Shown here piece after piece: positions 1-15,000 of a stretch of 64,000 nt of DNA (its first letter is position 1; each line of letters begins with the position of its first letter). The position numbers were made by a program, and so were the translations under genes. The notes beneath the pieces were generated by a model. That model was not told the DNA's origin and ran no database searches. It worked only from the letters and a program-made list of their open reading frames with translations. This DNA comes from Pachyseris speciosa. Taxonomy: Eukaryota; Cnidaria; Anthozoa; Scleractinia; Pachyseridae. The stretch lies in assembly GCA_016490735.1 (NCBI GenBank), contig JAEMWC010000100.1, positions 1,314,501 to 1,378,500 on the forward strand, given 5' to 3'.

Positions 1-472
1 TTATTATTATTATTATTATTATTATACAGTTCCTGGTCTTGTGACCTTTATTATGATACCCTAAAATACTCATTAATAATTCATGAAGGAAATACAAAAG
101 AAATTAATTTTTAATGAGTGTCTTTATATCTGATAAAGACACGGCTAAATTTAACATCCGATGTTCTAGGCCAAGATAACCTAAAATATAAATTTTAGAG
201 TAAAAATAAATGTACAGTAAAGTTTTTTAAGACGTTCAATAAATTCGCAATTCATGTTTTATCAAGTCCTAAAACACTCAGCTGCGCTTGTGTTTTAAAC
301 TTGATAAAAAAAACTCCTGCTCATTTATTAAACATTACACTGTGGGTTAAGTGGATGCTGAGTGATGGGACAAAAACCTGCCTCCTCAAAACCCTCAGCT
401 GGTTGCAGAAACCAATAGCCAAGGAGTGGAAAGGACTTACACTAGCCTAGACTACATGTACACCAGATTTAC

Positions 473-2661
473 CTCATTATCAGGGTGCACCACTTCTTTC
501 ATTTCACATTGTGCCATCGTGACAACACCACTTATAGACTGAGGGGTGAGAAGTCTCAGCACTGACTCCACTGAGTTTAACATCAGATTCTTTCTGTCAC
601 TTAGCCACCACTTTACAAGAAACTGCTTGACAAAGTCTGGCAAAATTGAAAAGACTGCAGCTGCACTCACAGCTAGCCACTTGAAATGTGTTACCATGGG
701 TGTCACATATCTGCCGCTTGGAGAGACAGCCATTCGCTCAATTGTCGGAAACAGCAGGATTGACTTGGTGACATCTGAAGCTCTGCAGCAAGTCTTGAGA
801 AGATTCAGTATTATGTAAGCCCCAATCGAATGTCCTATTAGAATTATTTTGGAGTGGCGAGGGATGTGCTCCTCCAGGAATTTATTTTTGTGAATGATTT
901 GTTCTTCGAGAGTCAATGGAAAACTGCTTCCCTCTGCTGCATCTTTACCAACTGAAGATTCTGGATTTGGGTTTGCAGGATAATCTTTTGTTGGCGAATG
1001 ACCTATGACGAGAAGATTTTGATGAGGATAAGTTTAAGCATGCAAACTAATACCACAGTTTAGTGGTAATTACCTAGTAAGTATAAAAACAACTGCATGC
1101 AAAGAATTGAACAGGCTTATTCCTTTTTTTTAACTGCTATTTTACAAGGCTAAAAGGGTTAAAAAGGAAAATAAATAACCAAACGTATTTCACTAATAAC
1201 GTTACAGTACATGTATCTTCAGGGGAAAAATAAATTATTAACTGAAGAGTTAAAATTTCACTTTATCTTAACACTACCAAGCAGCATACCATGCAGACAT
1301 ACAGTGTAATCAAGTAAGCTATAAATGGCCAGTCAGTTGAACAGTGAACCTGAATGGGCAGAAGCTTAGGGATTTACAGTGTACACCCCAGAAGACAAAA
1401 GTTCTGGTGTCATCTTGGTTGTGGGGCAAGCGCAGCCAAAATTACCCAAAATGTATGCAATTCCTGGCAACTTTTAACCTCTCTTACTCTATACATGTAC
1501 TACTGTATGGGATGCATGTCCAGCTCCGATCAGATTTTGACAGTAAAATGTCTTTTAGACGGTATTTGCCCTTAAATTATTTTAGTCAAACGTAGAAAAG
1601 AGATTCAAGCTGCTAACATAGTAAACAAAATTTAAAATCTGCATACAAATCCTTCTATGCAAAGTACTGCTAACTTTTAAGAAACATGAGAAAATTTCTA
1701 ATGAGTTTATAGTACATCACATTTATAATGGTGTAATTTTTGCACAATGAATATGATTATATGAGAATCGTTCATTGAACTGCAGATTAACAAAATGGAG
1801 ATGAGAAAGATCAACACAGTTGTGAATAATACTTGAGCAGTAGCAAAACAAAATAATTTTCTTTATGTTATTTTCTCTTTGCGACAATCATTTTTTGGAT
1901 CAGTTTAATGATTTTACCACAATAATGATACAAAAATCATTTTACATTGAAGTGTGAAAATCTGTTAATTTAGTGCGTGCTACTGAGGTTCAAAGTCAAC
2001 TTAAATCAGTCTGACGTTAATACCATTACAGTAACAGTTTTACTGTTTTTTTTTTCGTGTTTACCACCCCTCCTCCAAACCAAGGTGGCATTTAATACAA
2101 GCCACGTAAGGGTCTAGTTATATGCCCTAACCATTGCACAATCTCTGCTCTCTATTCTCTGTGTTTGCATCATTTTGGATAAATTAAAAGTAAGAATACC
2201 AGCAATTATAGCCATGATGCCTGCTTCTGCTAGGAATGTGATATATTGGTGCAATCTATATCACTCTATTGCATTGGGTCTGACAGATTTTGCGTAAATT
2301 TTTGAGGTCGAACTTCTCCTTTAAGTTGATTTGATCTCTAGCTCTCAGCACTCTACCGAACCAATATTCTTAGAAAAACTCATTCACACAGACAGCAGAT
2401 ATTGGTAAAGCGAAGGGCCATATAATTATGTCGCTTACCAGCATGCGAAATTGCATATACCGGACACTGTCCTTGAAGGGAGTTGAACAAAGTGGTCACA
2501 AAATCGTCATAAAATTCCACCAAACCAGGATTTCCAGGAATCACAACAATAAAATTCTTGTGAATGTTGCATGTAGGCAACATTTTCGATACAACCGTCG
2601 GCAAGCCATTTACAGTGACAACTTCTTTGACGAGCCTTGTCACATCACCGACGGCCGCCAT
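473..2661 (-). CDS. LDAH: Lipid droplet-associated hydrolase (LDAH), 5' part, runs off left edge
   Basis: LDAH is a serine-hydrolase-like alpha/beta-hydrolase that sits on lipid droplets. Two coding exons are visible on the minus strand. Exon 1 is 2661-2439 (start MAAVGDVTR, donor GTAAGC, phase 1). Exon 2 is 1002-473 (acceptor after TCATAG, donor GTAAAT after DNE). Joined, they give about 251 residues. Exon 1 carries the early family motif FIVVIPGNPGLVEFY, followed by PVYAISHAG. Exon 2 carries the nucleophile elbow GHSIGAY (GxSxG) and the typical LLFPTIERM-SPSGR segment. The C-terminal part with the acid and histidine of the triad lies beyond position 1. The family usually has about 325 residues. 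Head-to-head with UQCC1. Intron 1003-2438 shows nothing I recognise. Family assignment is confident from motif order; the exact substrate in this animal is unknown. Confidence 0.9.
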
Positions 2662-3019
2662 CTTGGTTGACCGTGTTCATCGTATTGAGGAAAGTCTGGG
2701 TTCTAGCAATTTCCGCTGAATTCTTAGGACAGTGGGCTCATAATGTATTGCACGAGAAAGAGATGGCCAGCGTTTTGCGACAGATGAAGGCAAGTGACCG
2801 AGTTCTTAACACAGTTAATCGCTATATGCTTAGACGTGAATCGAATTTTTTATTGCTGTAATATAAAAAGGCCAATATAATTTTGTTTTCTTTTGATTTA
2901 CAGGCGTGAATTTAGTGCCCACCTTGCATTCTCTAGCTTGACGCCGGGAGAGATGCATTCGATATCCAACAAGTTTTTCTTCAGATCTGCTGTAACCTTG
3001 AGGAGATTATTGCTATTTA
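2662..3019. promoter_or_regulatory. Presumed bidirectional promoter, LDAH / UQCC1
   Basis: About 358 bases separate the LDAH start codon (minus) from the UQCC1 start codon (plus). No other gene fits between them, so transcription of both must start here or in overlapping 5' exons. The stretch contains short ORFs with no recognisable homology. A splice acceptor near 2903 suggests that UQCC1 has a 5' non-coding exon ending somewhere in 2680-2800. No TATA element is evident. This is inference from geometry. Confidence 0.5.
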
Positions 3020-6000
3020 ATGGTACTCGTATTGCCAGGGTCATTCAGGTATTTCAAGTCTTTATTATTATAACGTATTTCGTTACGCAGTTTTGCCCTG
3101 TTTGTCCCTAAGAGTTACATAACGGAGGCCATTTCGAAGTTGCGCAGGACACTGGGACGAGTTTCAAATTTTAACCAATCGATAAATTAACACCATCACA
3201 TGAAAGATAACGTTAAGATTGGCCATTTGACCAAGTTTGATGCTTTTAAGTCGAACAGAGACCAAGTTATGGACTTTAAAACAGTTCAAAATCCATACAA
3301 TCATCAGTCAATTCCAAAAGTGCCCATTCCTCCCCACCCCCACCCCCCCGGGCGAACAGCCAGGCATTTGACTTTTTTGAAAAAATTTGATCAAATGCCT
3401 GTTGTGTTTCCAGTTTGGACGGTCAAATGCCCCACTGTCAGGGCCTCAAAAAGGGCAAATCAAGTGTAAAACTATAGCAAATCACTCGTTGCATGAAGCA
3501 TTTTGGCACCCTCCCCGCTCATAATGAATATTTTATTCTAAAGTCGCTTACCTTTTTCAAGCCAAATCCGAAAAATTGTGTGCCAAAACTCTTTTCTGAT
3601 CTCTTTTGTTGGCACTCCAAACTTTGAATAAAGGCACATCAACTGTATATTTAGTAAACAATGCAAAACCTACATGGAATCTTGAAGTGAATGGAGTGAA
3701 GCGTCTACCGTGGTGAATGAATGAATATTTGCGTGCGAAACCTTCGCAAAACCTTTTAGCTGGTGACCGCCAACCAATGTTTAGCTGAAAGTCAAATGCC
3801 CCACTGTGTGGGACAAATTTCAGATCCGGGGTATGCCCGGGGAGGGGCAGATGGACGCTTTTGGAATTGACTAATATATAATTTTGAGGTTGTGTTCCCC
3901 AAAGTATTATAAACTCTTTTAAAAAAAATATTTTTCAGTTTTGTGACAAATGTAAAATCCTGTCATGCACCTACAGTATATACAGTACTTGGAAATAAGT
4001 GAGGTGAAAATCACTATGACGATTGTTTGCTCATTTTTATGGATATCACAGAAATTGTAAAAAGAAAATCATGGGACGAAATATTGTTCATAAAAGTCAT
4101 AGTTTTCATCCTGGGATGACTGTTTACAGTACATGGAGTTTTTGGACATTTTACATCCCAGGATGAAATTTCATCCCAGTGCTGAAGACCGGGATGAACA
4201 AATTTCACCCTGGGATCACGTAAAAACCAAGAGGTAAATAAAATAACCAGACACCAAGGTAAACTCATTCCAGGATGAGTTCACTTTTGTATACAGGCCC
4301 TTAGAAACAAGCTGAAATCATGCACGAGTATAGCTTGATTAATGTATGTGGATGGGTAGAAATCTTGCTGACCCAATTATAAGGAAAGTTAATTATCAAG
4401 TAGCCAAAGTTTGAGTGCATGAGTTTGCCTTCATTTTTCGCTTCGGGTCGCATTGTGTATTAATGCAAATTTATGCTGGTATCTTGTACATGCAAATTTA
4501 TGTGCATGAACTCGTATTATTAGGCTACTTGAATCCTCTTGTTTTGTTTAAAAGAATATTGTAAAGCCCCATAGTGGGATCAGCTCATTTGAATTAGTTA
4601 AGAACATTTCTGTCAGGAAACTGTAAGTTCTCGAAGAGGAAATGCTTTCCCTTAGCCAAACATAAATTGGGGTGTGTGTGAGTGTGTGTGTGTGTAATGA
4701 ACCAGAGATAGGGATAACCAAACTGAAAAAGCCATAACTCATGGCTGGTGCATGTTTTAAGATCTACTCAACTATGAAAACAAAATACTGTTGAACCTCT
4801 GCATGTGGACAGTTCTCATAAGCAAACATGCCTTATAAGTGGACACCAATAAACCATGGTTCCCACTATTTTTCCTCCAAAACTATATACCCACAATATA
4901 ACCTTCTTTAAGTGGACATCCCTACTTATCTCAGCTCCCACTATGTCCTCGTACCGGAGGTCTGACTGTACATGTACAGCTGTAAATGTAGGTCTTGTTT
5001 ACTTTTTCTCTTTCCATCTGTTATCTTAATAGGCTCCTTTGAGTTGTTCTGCCTGCAGACATGTACAGCTGTTTACCAGTGAGCCCATCTCCACGAGTAA
5101 AACAAGTAAATTTGCATCAAATAATCTTGCTGTACAGAGTGCAAGGTTCCAGTCAACAGTGCAGGTACAATCATTTTTTATTAAGTTTTTTGATTATTAC
5201 TAATAATATTCATAGAAAGAAAGGTAAGTTTTTTATCATTATTAAGTGGCCATCGCTATGACGACAAGCCGATTCTTGCATTACCCATTTTTTTGTTGTT
5301 GTTTTGTCTGTCACTTGCCCCATACCCCTCTCGGCCAGAGGAAGAAATAACGAAACTAAATAAATAAATTTTTTATCATCGGCAACAGGGCTTGATTGTG
5401 CGACCCCTCATATCTCAACACCCGTAGTTCGCATCTTGTCCAATTGGGCAACTTGCTCATCAGTTGCATTAGCAAGAGAATTTTCTAATTAATTAAAGTG
5501 AATGGTCACCAAAGTCACAAATCGTTAAAACCTTTGCAAAAGAAATGTTTAGTCAGAACTTCAATAAACATTTCATAGCAAAGGAATTTAATTGAGAGCA
5601 TTTCTTTTGATTGGTTTTCAACAACATATTGAAAAGGCTTGAGAATCGCAAGAAAAAATAATTGAGAAGTTATAGCTTGATATACCAAACTGCACAAAAC
5701 ATGCAAAGAATATTAATTTGTTTAACACCAAACACACTTTGGACAGAAAGACAAAAAATTTTTTACCTGTTATATTCTTCAGGTGTGACAATTCATTATG
5801 AATTAGCTTAACTTTTATACCTTCATGCAAAGCAAAACCACCACAAACAGCTTATTAAATATTCAAAACAGGTTATTTTTGCATGTGCTAAAATTAGCGT
5901 AACCACAAACATCTCATTAAATATTCAAATGAGTTTTTTCAGTGAAATTTGTTGCATGTGTAAAAATTTGCATCTTGCTTTGTACAATAATTTTTATATC

Positions 6001-9000
6001 TTTGGAAAGCTAAATCAACCAAAGTCAGAAATTGCAAAAGCCCTTTCAAAAGAAATGTTTAGTCAGAATTGAATTACTCTTAACTAAGATACATTTTATA
6101 GGAAACAAATTTATTTCAAAATCAGAGCGTTCCTTTTGACCTGGTTGTCATAAACCAGTGTTGATGGAGTAGTGGACTAAGGACGAATGATGTCGCAATA
6201 GTGAAAATCATCAACGCAGTTGTGTGTGCAGCTAATATCTCTGAGCATTTAACCACCAGATGAAAGATAGACCACCACACTGGGAACTACATCCCCTACT
6301 CTTTTCGAACAGTATGTGGTTTCTTTTACGTCCCACAGAATCAATTTTGAAGAGTTGTGAGATGGGGCCTATGGTTTATCTTCCTTATCCAAGAGGACTA
6401 GAAAGTCTAACCATTTGCAGATGTTATTACAAAGGCAGACCCTGAGTGTTGGTCCTGGTGAGCTTTGAACCTGCAACCTCCTGCACGCTAGTCTGGTGCT
6501 CTGCCACAAAAATTGAATTACGATCAACTTAAAACTATATCCTGTCCATTGATCTGGCTTGGATGGTCAAAAAGGTTGCTTACAAATTCTTTGAGAATTT
6601 CTTGTTGTAGACTTGAAGGAGTGATTTGAGTGCCAGGTTGGAAGTGAGTTTTTTCCATAATTTGGAAAGTCTTTTCTTTTGAGCCCTGGGACCAGTTTCT
6701 TGACAGACTTGATAATAATTATGTAAGACCTGAAACCTACACTCCTTTAGGTCGGATTGTGGGAGATAGATGTACATGTAGTCTAATATTACTTATATCA
6801 CTTAATATTTAATTTGGAGGCCAATATCCAAATAGAGTGATAAATTATATGTAACTGTTTACAATTGAAGGGCTGAGAGCATAACCGACCCAAATGACTT
6901 TTAGGGCCTTTTTTTTGTATATGCTTTTTCTTGAAAAAGAGTGGAAAAATAATGGTCAAAAAAAATTATGGGGCAATTTTGTTCTATTGAATCAAAGGCC
7001 ACATGCAAACATTCAGCTGATTTGGACCAAAAAAAAGAAAAAAGCCCTAAAAGTCATTTGGGTCAGTTATGCTCTCAGCCCTTCAATTATACATTTTTAA
7101 CATTCCAAAATGGTGGCCAATTTATTATTCTTTTGTTTTCATGTTAATTAGCCCTCTTTGCCTCATTTTCACTTCAAAATTGTTTTGTATTTTGTACATG
7201 TTGACGAGGCAAAGAGGGCTAATTAACATGCAAACAAAATAATAATAAATTGGCCGCCATTTTGGAATAAGGTGTATTATATATATGACATATCAAAACA
7301 AGAACTGACACAGTAACATACATGTATTTGGAGGTCAAGTCTTTAGAATCAAACCTTGAGAGTTGAGAGATCTGCTGGCTGAAGATTGCTGCACATAAAT
7401 TGAAAGACTTTCCACAAAAGCGGTGTATATTGCTTTTTTGCCTAAAATCCAAAATATCTCCAAACTCACTCTAGTTTGGCATATACAGTGCTGTAGACAG
7501 GAAGTAGCGTCAGAAATGAAATTCTGCACTTATTTGGTGATTTTAAGGCTAGGATCCAAAGGATTAGCTTATGTGTAGAACTTCATTTCTGAAACTATAA
7601 CCAGTCTGTATGCCAAATTAGAGTGAATTTAGAGAGATTTGGATTTTGAGGCCAAAATGTGATAATTATTTACCCTTGGGAAGGAACCAACTGACCGCTT
7701 AATAGAGGTTCCCGCTTAAAACAGGTTTTCCAAAAATGGTAAAAATGAAATTGTTAGCATATGTACAGTATATTGTATCAGTTAACAACAACAGTAACAC
7801 AAAATATGAAAAAGAAAAAAAACATCAAGTAATTGCATGCTTTATGCCTATAGCTTAAATGAATTGTTTTACAGACTGTAAGGCAATTAATCATCTTTGC
7901 TTGTAAACCACATTAACAAGGTACAGTTTTGCCATTCAACATGAACCACTGCTGCACTGATTATATGACTGTATGTTGTCTGTGATGAGCTTTTAAAAGA
8001 AACTGGGTGTGGGTTGTGTAAATTGGTGTCAAAATATTGCATTGTAATGGACTACATTGGGAATATTTAATGGTGACTACGTCCGATTAATAGAGGTGAC
8101 CGCTTAATAGAGGTCAAATTTACATTAAAGAGGGGGACCACTTTTTGGGAACTTGATAAGTGTCCATTTAATAGAGGGTGACTGCTTAATAGAGGGTTGT
8201 GTAATAGAGGTTTGACTGTATGCCCCTTTTGCAGGAAGCAATTCAATTTTGTATTTTTTATATTCTTCAGGGATCAGAGGAAAGTGTTGATGCAATGGAA
8301 GAGAAAGTGATGAGCAGAGACACTCTTATAAAGAAATTGATTGGCGTTTTACGTGTCATTGCAGCACCCATGGTGAAAAAAACTGTAAGAACACAAATAT
8401 TGTTATAAATTATTCTGCCTTCTAGTAGTTTGTGATAAAGGTGCTCCATATCTTTGTTTCCATTCTGAAGTCCTTATTTCAAACTGTTAACCAGTAATTC
8501 AAAAGATTATATCCCAGACTTAACTGTAAAACCTAACAACACAGTGCCATTAAGCCTGTGTGATTTCCTGTGTTCATTTGAAGGCAAACAAGGTGATTTC
8601 TCAAGAAAGCATATTTGGGCAGGGCTATAAAAGTCACTACAAAGAGTATTAGCCTCTGTATAGGTTGTTTAAGGATGCTGCATTGAGTTATGTTGACACA
8701 TAATGTACATGTACCAACTGAATGTGAAAATTTCAATCAGTGATTACAGGCAAACAGAAACAGTGTACAGTTTTATACTAATGCACGTTTATTTCTCATG
8801 ATAATTTACAGTTTTTATTGGATTCAAATTTTTTCTGTTATTTTGTTTATTTTTGGTATTTTGGGGGTGGACCAGATGATAGTAGTTTAAAATTGATCGT
8901 AAACAGACATGAAGGAGAAGATGAATTTTCTTCTCTGAACTTTTCCTTGTTCTTGATCATCAAGTTATTGTTCAAAAACAACACAGCAGTTTTCCATTTT

Positions 9001-12000
9001 CCAAACTTGTTTAGACAGTTTATCCTTCATCATCAGTGTTGTTAAAATGTGTGAAAAATTTAAAATGCATCTTGTTTTTGAAGTTCCCAGTTTATTTACT
9101 GCTGTCTAGTCTCCTTCGAAGGAGACTAACTGTTGTCTTGATCAAACTTTGGTTAAATTTAAAGAGGCATGTCATCTTGTATCTACAGATTCTTATAGCC
9201 TGTGCAAAAAATATGTATGAATGTTGTGTTGACGGCATGAACTTTGAAGAATTTTTTGAAGGTATGCTTGTACTCTACTTTTTAGAAATCCTGTTGTTTT
9301 TGTAAGGATGTGTTGATAACATTTCTATGTCAAATCAGCAGACGGGAGGACCTAAAGAATTCTTTTTTAAGTAGATTAAAAAGACCAATCCATGAATTGT
9401 ACAATCACGTAGTTACTGTAAATTCTCTCCAAAGTAGTATTCAAGCCATTTTTCAGTATAAAGGTTACAGCAACAATAAAATGAAGGATATTTTGCAAAG
9501 GGGTGTGTATTCATTTGCTTTTTGCATTAAAATCCAAAATATTTCTATATGTACTCTACTTTAGCATATAGACTGGAAGTGGTGTCAGAAATGAAGTTCT
9601 GCATTTATTTTGTGAAGTGAAGGCTGTGATCCAAAGGATTAGCTTACGACTTTTCCTAAAAAGTCAAGAAACAGACTGAAACAAAAGGATCTGATGCATG
9701 GTTGATTTCTTTTGTTTTTAGTTGGTTCAGTTTTAGGCAAAAGCCATATGCTAATTTGCTGAATCCAGGCCATTAAATCACAAAGTAAGTGCAGATCTTT
9801 ATTTCTGACGCCATAACCAGTCTGTATGCCAATTAAAGTAGAATGAACTTAGAGAGATTTGGATTTTAAAGGGTCACTGTCAATTCTTGTCATAATTTGT
9901 TCAAATCGCGAGGAAGTACTTTTTCTATTATGCGATCGGCCCGTCTAACACAAAGAAGTAGATTATAACTCTAACAGTTATTTCTTGGAAGGAAAAGGAA
10001 GTACCGGTACATGCAGCATTAATTTTTTACGGCAATTTTTCTGGGACACAGTGACGAAACTTGAATAAAGTTAACCTACAGACTGTAACTCTTACAAGTT
10101 GTAATCCATTTCCTCCTCACATCTGTGGCAATAGACAACTGCAAATAGACTTCAATGCACATATTAAGTACTTCACAGGAAAAAAAATAATGCAAAATCT
10201 TTTTAAGCATTGCAACATTGCATACACATGTTTGAGTTCAGACCCAAATTACGTGACAGTGCCCCTTTAAGGCCATTAAAAAGTGATATACACCCCTTCT
10301 GCCCCTTCAGTTAGTTTTGAGTAGTGTGATAGTCAGCATTTAATAAAAGTGCTCCTAGTGTTTAGTTGTTTTTGGCAGGCTTCCTTTTAGTAAATTAATG
10401 ATTAAATTTGGCTGAAAAGCAAGATTAGGAGGACACAAACAAAATAATGAAGTGAACAAGCTTGGTTTTTTTAATCATTGTTTTTAGTTCTTCCAGGGTT
10501 TTCTTTTTACCGTAAAGACTCGCAGATAAGCCGCACTCACAGATAAGCCGCACCCCGACTTTAGCAACTCAAATTCTGGAAAAAAAGTTTTTCTGGTCAA
10601 AGTCGAAAGAAATTCAAAGTCTTCTTTGAACGTAAACTCGCCAACATTGAAATGGAAAATACTTCGAATTTGTACCCACAATTTTAGCTCTTTAGTAGAA
10701 TAAACATCACGTCCACAACTATGACTTCTGATTGATGTTATTCTTTTAGTTGTTGATAGGTATTTCTTCATTCAATAGACAGTTTTCATAGAATTTTGCG
10801 TGTTCAGGCTGCGTGTTCATCGTTCTGAATGTTCGTAGCTTAGTAGCCACGCAATAGTTCGGACGATAGAAGACTGGACACCGGCGAATTCTCCACACAA
10901 ATATTCAAGAATAACGTGTTATTTTCAATTTCTCACCCATGGAGGATCGATTGCCGTTGAAGTTACAGACCGTCGTCGATGCTGTAAACAATTTTGTGGG
11001 GGAATGGAAATTCCATGCTGTGTCACGTTCTTCTGTTCAAGAAAAGCGACCATAAAGCGTTCAATCTGTTAACAAAGGTTTAGCACTGTTTAACAGTGAC
11101 AGAAATGTGAGCTTGAAATATAAAGCTAATACTTGCATTACCAACGGCTCTTTTAGGAGCCACCAAACTTGCAAAAGCAATGATCAATACTCAGTTTTAG
11201 TTTTATGTAGTATATATTAATGTACTTTTCCATAAAAATGTCAATTCACGAAAATTTACGGCACCTTCTCCAAATGGTCTCGCAGATAAGCCGCACCCCC
11301 GAATTCGAACAACAAGTTTTGGGAAAAAGGTGCGGCTTATCTGTGAGTCTTTACGGTATGTATGTAACAAGCAATATTCGCTGCCTGTAAATAACGGACT
11401 TACCTCCAACTCCGACTTTCACCACAAAAACATATGAGAGGAATATCAACACATTTTGTGTTTTCTCCGCCTATCTTCTGTTATCTTCTGTGTCTTTTCT
11501 TACAATTATTAGAACATGTCTGCTGCTATACAGACCTTGGAGTTAAGAGTATTTTATCTCCAGGATGTCTAAAAACTACTATCTACTTGAACTTATTTCC
11601 CTCAGCTTGTGAATTGCCTGATACATTCCAGTCGTGGTTTATTGTCCTTCATCTTCATATATGGTGAGTTAAGTCTTAGGTTTTTATTCATTAAATTCAC
11701 ATTATGTGGTTCCAGAAAATATCCATACCCCCACCACGGAGGGGATTTCACTTAGGACCCGCACCTCCCCTGGATGGATTTTCCAGCACCGCTTGCATGA
11801 AAGTATCGAGAAAAGACGTGAACGTGATGAGAGGCCTCTTCACACGTGCACCTGGATAATACGGACACTTTAGCGAGTCCCTTTGTTGTCCGTATTAACG
11901 GATTCTGCTGTAATTGCAATAGAGCTGGGTAGTGCCTACAGTTAGAGCTGTTTCCAGGCTTTTTCGACACTAATGCACATGTCATCGGCTTCCTCGTGGG

Positions 12001-15000
12001 GTCGAACCCTGGGTTAACCAAGGGGATTTAAAAATCAGTCAAGCAAGTCGGGGAATCTTGCATGACAAAGTCCCATGGGTGAGATGTCTCTCAGCAGAAA
12101 ATCCCCCTAACATGCTTTACAAACTCGTGATTTCCCCATCCCCTGATCTTTGATCGTAAAACATTAAAAACGACATTGTAACAATGTCGTTTTTCCCCTA
12201 CCCTCAGGCAAAGAATCCCATCCATCTCCTTGTATTCCTCCACATATCTCCCTGGTTGGCCCGGGTTAACCCCACAGGGAAACCGATGACATGTGCATAA
12301 AACTAGCCTTCTTAGCAGCCATTCTTTGTGTCAGGGGGTCAGGGGTCAGGGGTTTGGTCAGGGGGAAGAATAGGTGGACTGACAAAAACAGCGGCTACAA
12401 AGGAGGCTACACTAAAACTAGTTACCCAAAGGGCAGGTACATGAGTGGTATACACTGTCCACAATGTATTGCAAACTTTGTAACTTACAACCCGATGAAA
12501 TGGATAGCAGAGGTATCACAACTTCATGAAATGGATACCACAGGTATCCCACACAAAACGGTCTCTTTGTTTACTCTTTGTTTAGGATGTGCTTGGTGCG
12601 GCTGAAGGCTGATGGTAAAGATGGCCGCTTCGTGTACAAAAAGTTGGTAGAAATGATGTGGTTTGACGTGGAAGAGAGAATGAAGAACCTTGGGGTAAGC
12701 AAGACAACTAGTGATTATTGTTAGCCTTCCTCAAAGGTGAATGGCGGACAAAGTGCAAATGTTATGAACCAAAAACTGAAAAGTCGGGCCAACAGGCAGT
12801 TTCTGACTTGTCTCTGTTTTTGTTTTTATTGAAAGCTGGTTCAAAACCATTCACTGATCCCATGTAATTAAGATTAATTGTGACGAGGCGACTTGCAACA
12901 AAATGCAAAATTGTTTGGTCAATTTTTACAAGCCTTTCAGTTTTGAATTTCAGGGAGTATCAGTCTTGACGCTTTTGCGTTTGGAACGCTAGCAAAGTCG
13001 TAGCTTGCAGGGAAAAAAATTGCTTGTGTTAACATCTCGCAAAGTATTAAATTTACCTTTGGTGTTTCTCTGATAGTCGTTTTCATAGCATCCCTTAAAT
13101 GTATAGTTGTTCTCACGCATTTGCTGTTAGAGAGTGTAAAGACAATTCAGAAGGGCCAGTCTGTATTTACAGAACGCACACAACAATCTTGGACAAAACT
13201 GTTGAGAAGATTGAGCTTAGAAGTCTTTGTATGTGCAAACAGTAATCAACTGAGTTTGAAAGCCCCCTCCCCCAATTCAGTGTTATTTCCGCCTCCTAAC
13301 CGTTTCCCTGATAATGGCGGCTTCCCCAATTCAACATTGAAACGGGGGATCGGGGAAGGGGAAGTTACTTTAGGAATATTGTTGACCCTCTTTAATTATT
13401 GGAGAAGGACTCCAAGAGGCTTATTTCTCAAGTAAATTGTCCAAGATTGTAGTTTCTCCTCAGCAACGCGAAACAATGCAATGCAAGAAAAACTTTATTT
13501 ACCGCTGTGGTGGTCTTTTTGTTGCAGTCCTGTTTACTTGCTTTCAAAGTTTGAGTGATGATTTAGTGAAGTTTCTTTCACAAAGTGAGATTTTAGAAGG
13601 AGGGATCGTAATTGACTGCCACTTTGTTTTCAGACCATTGACTCACAAGTTGCGAGGGATAACTTGCGTGTGTTGTTGAAACAGTTTTATGGACTCACGA
13701 TAGCATTAGATGAGGTATGGATTTGAAGTTAAAAGAAGTCTTACCTTACTCTAGTCTCCTTCGCAGCCGTTATTTGGGTCGTCAAGCAACGCTCCTCCCC
13801 ACTAACGGCTGCGAAGGAGACCAACCTTACTCCTTATCGCATGGAATTTCGTCGAGAACGGTTGGGGATTTTTGGGAGAGTTGTACTTTAGAACACCAAC
13901 TTTTTGCGCATTTGATAATCTTCAGGTCATTTTCAATGAAGGCCGCTGTCACAGTATTATGGGTACCCCCGTCGGTGTTTTGGGTACCCCCGTACCCAAA
14001 TCACTAGTGATACGGGTATCCGTGTTTTGGGTATCCCCTGGTAGCCGCCCAGGATTCCAGTTCCCTGGTACCCCAAGGAGCACCCCAGGATTTCTCGAAA
14101 ATTCGGACAGGGTTCCAGTGATACATAACAACAACAACAACAACAACTTTATTAATTAATTAAAAAGAAACTACAGATTTTCACTCATGCCTACAATTAA
14201 CAGATTGAGCTAGTCTTGGTAGACAGTGTGCGGACGCTAGGTATATACAGTACATTAATGAAAATTATTATGTAGTCAGTGAAATACATATAATGGTGAT
14301 GAGAACTGAGGTACAAATACGAATACAAATGCAAATACAAATACTATACAAATATAAAGAATTGTTACAGACATGTTGAGAACAGTGAGAGAACTGGGAG
14401 GATAAAGAAATGATTTAGTTTGCAATATGCCACAAGTTTCTATGGTTTATAGGCTGACTACGTCTGCGTCGCAAGTGGAGGTTGGGTGCTCAGGGACCTG
14501 GGGGCTGGTACCGCCGACCCAAACCCAGGTCGGTAGAACACCTCATAAGCCTGCCGTGCCCACAACCCAGCCACGAGCCTCGCCCGCCACACCAAGCCCC
14601 AAACCAAGCACCCGTCACAAAAGGTGCACGCATAAAGTAAACAGAACCGCCGCTGACCACTGGACTGCCTGAAGACGTCAGACATAAGCCAGAAAGGCTA
14701 ACAGCAAACGCAAGCAAACGCAAACGCTATGCCAATAACTAAGCAAAGACTTGCTCCTAGACGTTAACTAGGTTAAATTGCATTGAACCCCATTAAACCA
14801 CGCAGGATGTGAAGAATTCGTAAATCACGAGCCGCAGACGAAATTTCCATGAGTTTACTGCACAATAACCCATAGCTGATTGACCAATCAGAGCACGCGC
14901 ATTGATTTGGTTATTATATGAAACATGATACCTTATGGATACCTCATGATGCATTCCGCAAAATATCGAAATCTTTTTGCTAGAAAGTGGACAAGACGAG

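Noticed and set aside
2953..3048. Alternative UQCC1 start MHSISNKFFFRSA
   Set aside because: It looks like a presequence, but its frame runs into a stop in the exon at 5059. The frame from ATG 3020 joins cleanly.
9310..9564. 84-residue ORF in UQCC1 intron 4
   Set aside because: No homology recognised. Its 3' half overlaps the repeat family of 7340/9520 and UQCC1 exons join in phase without it.
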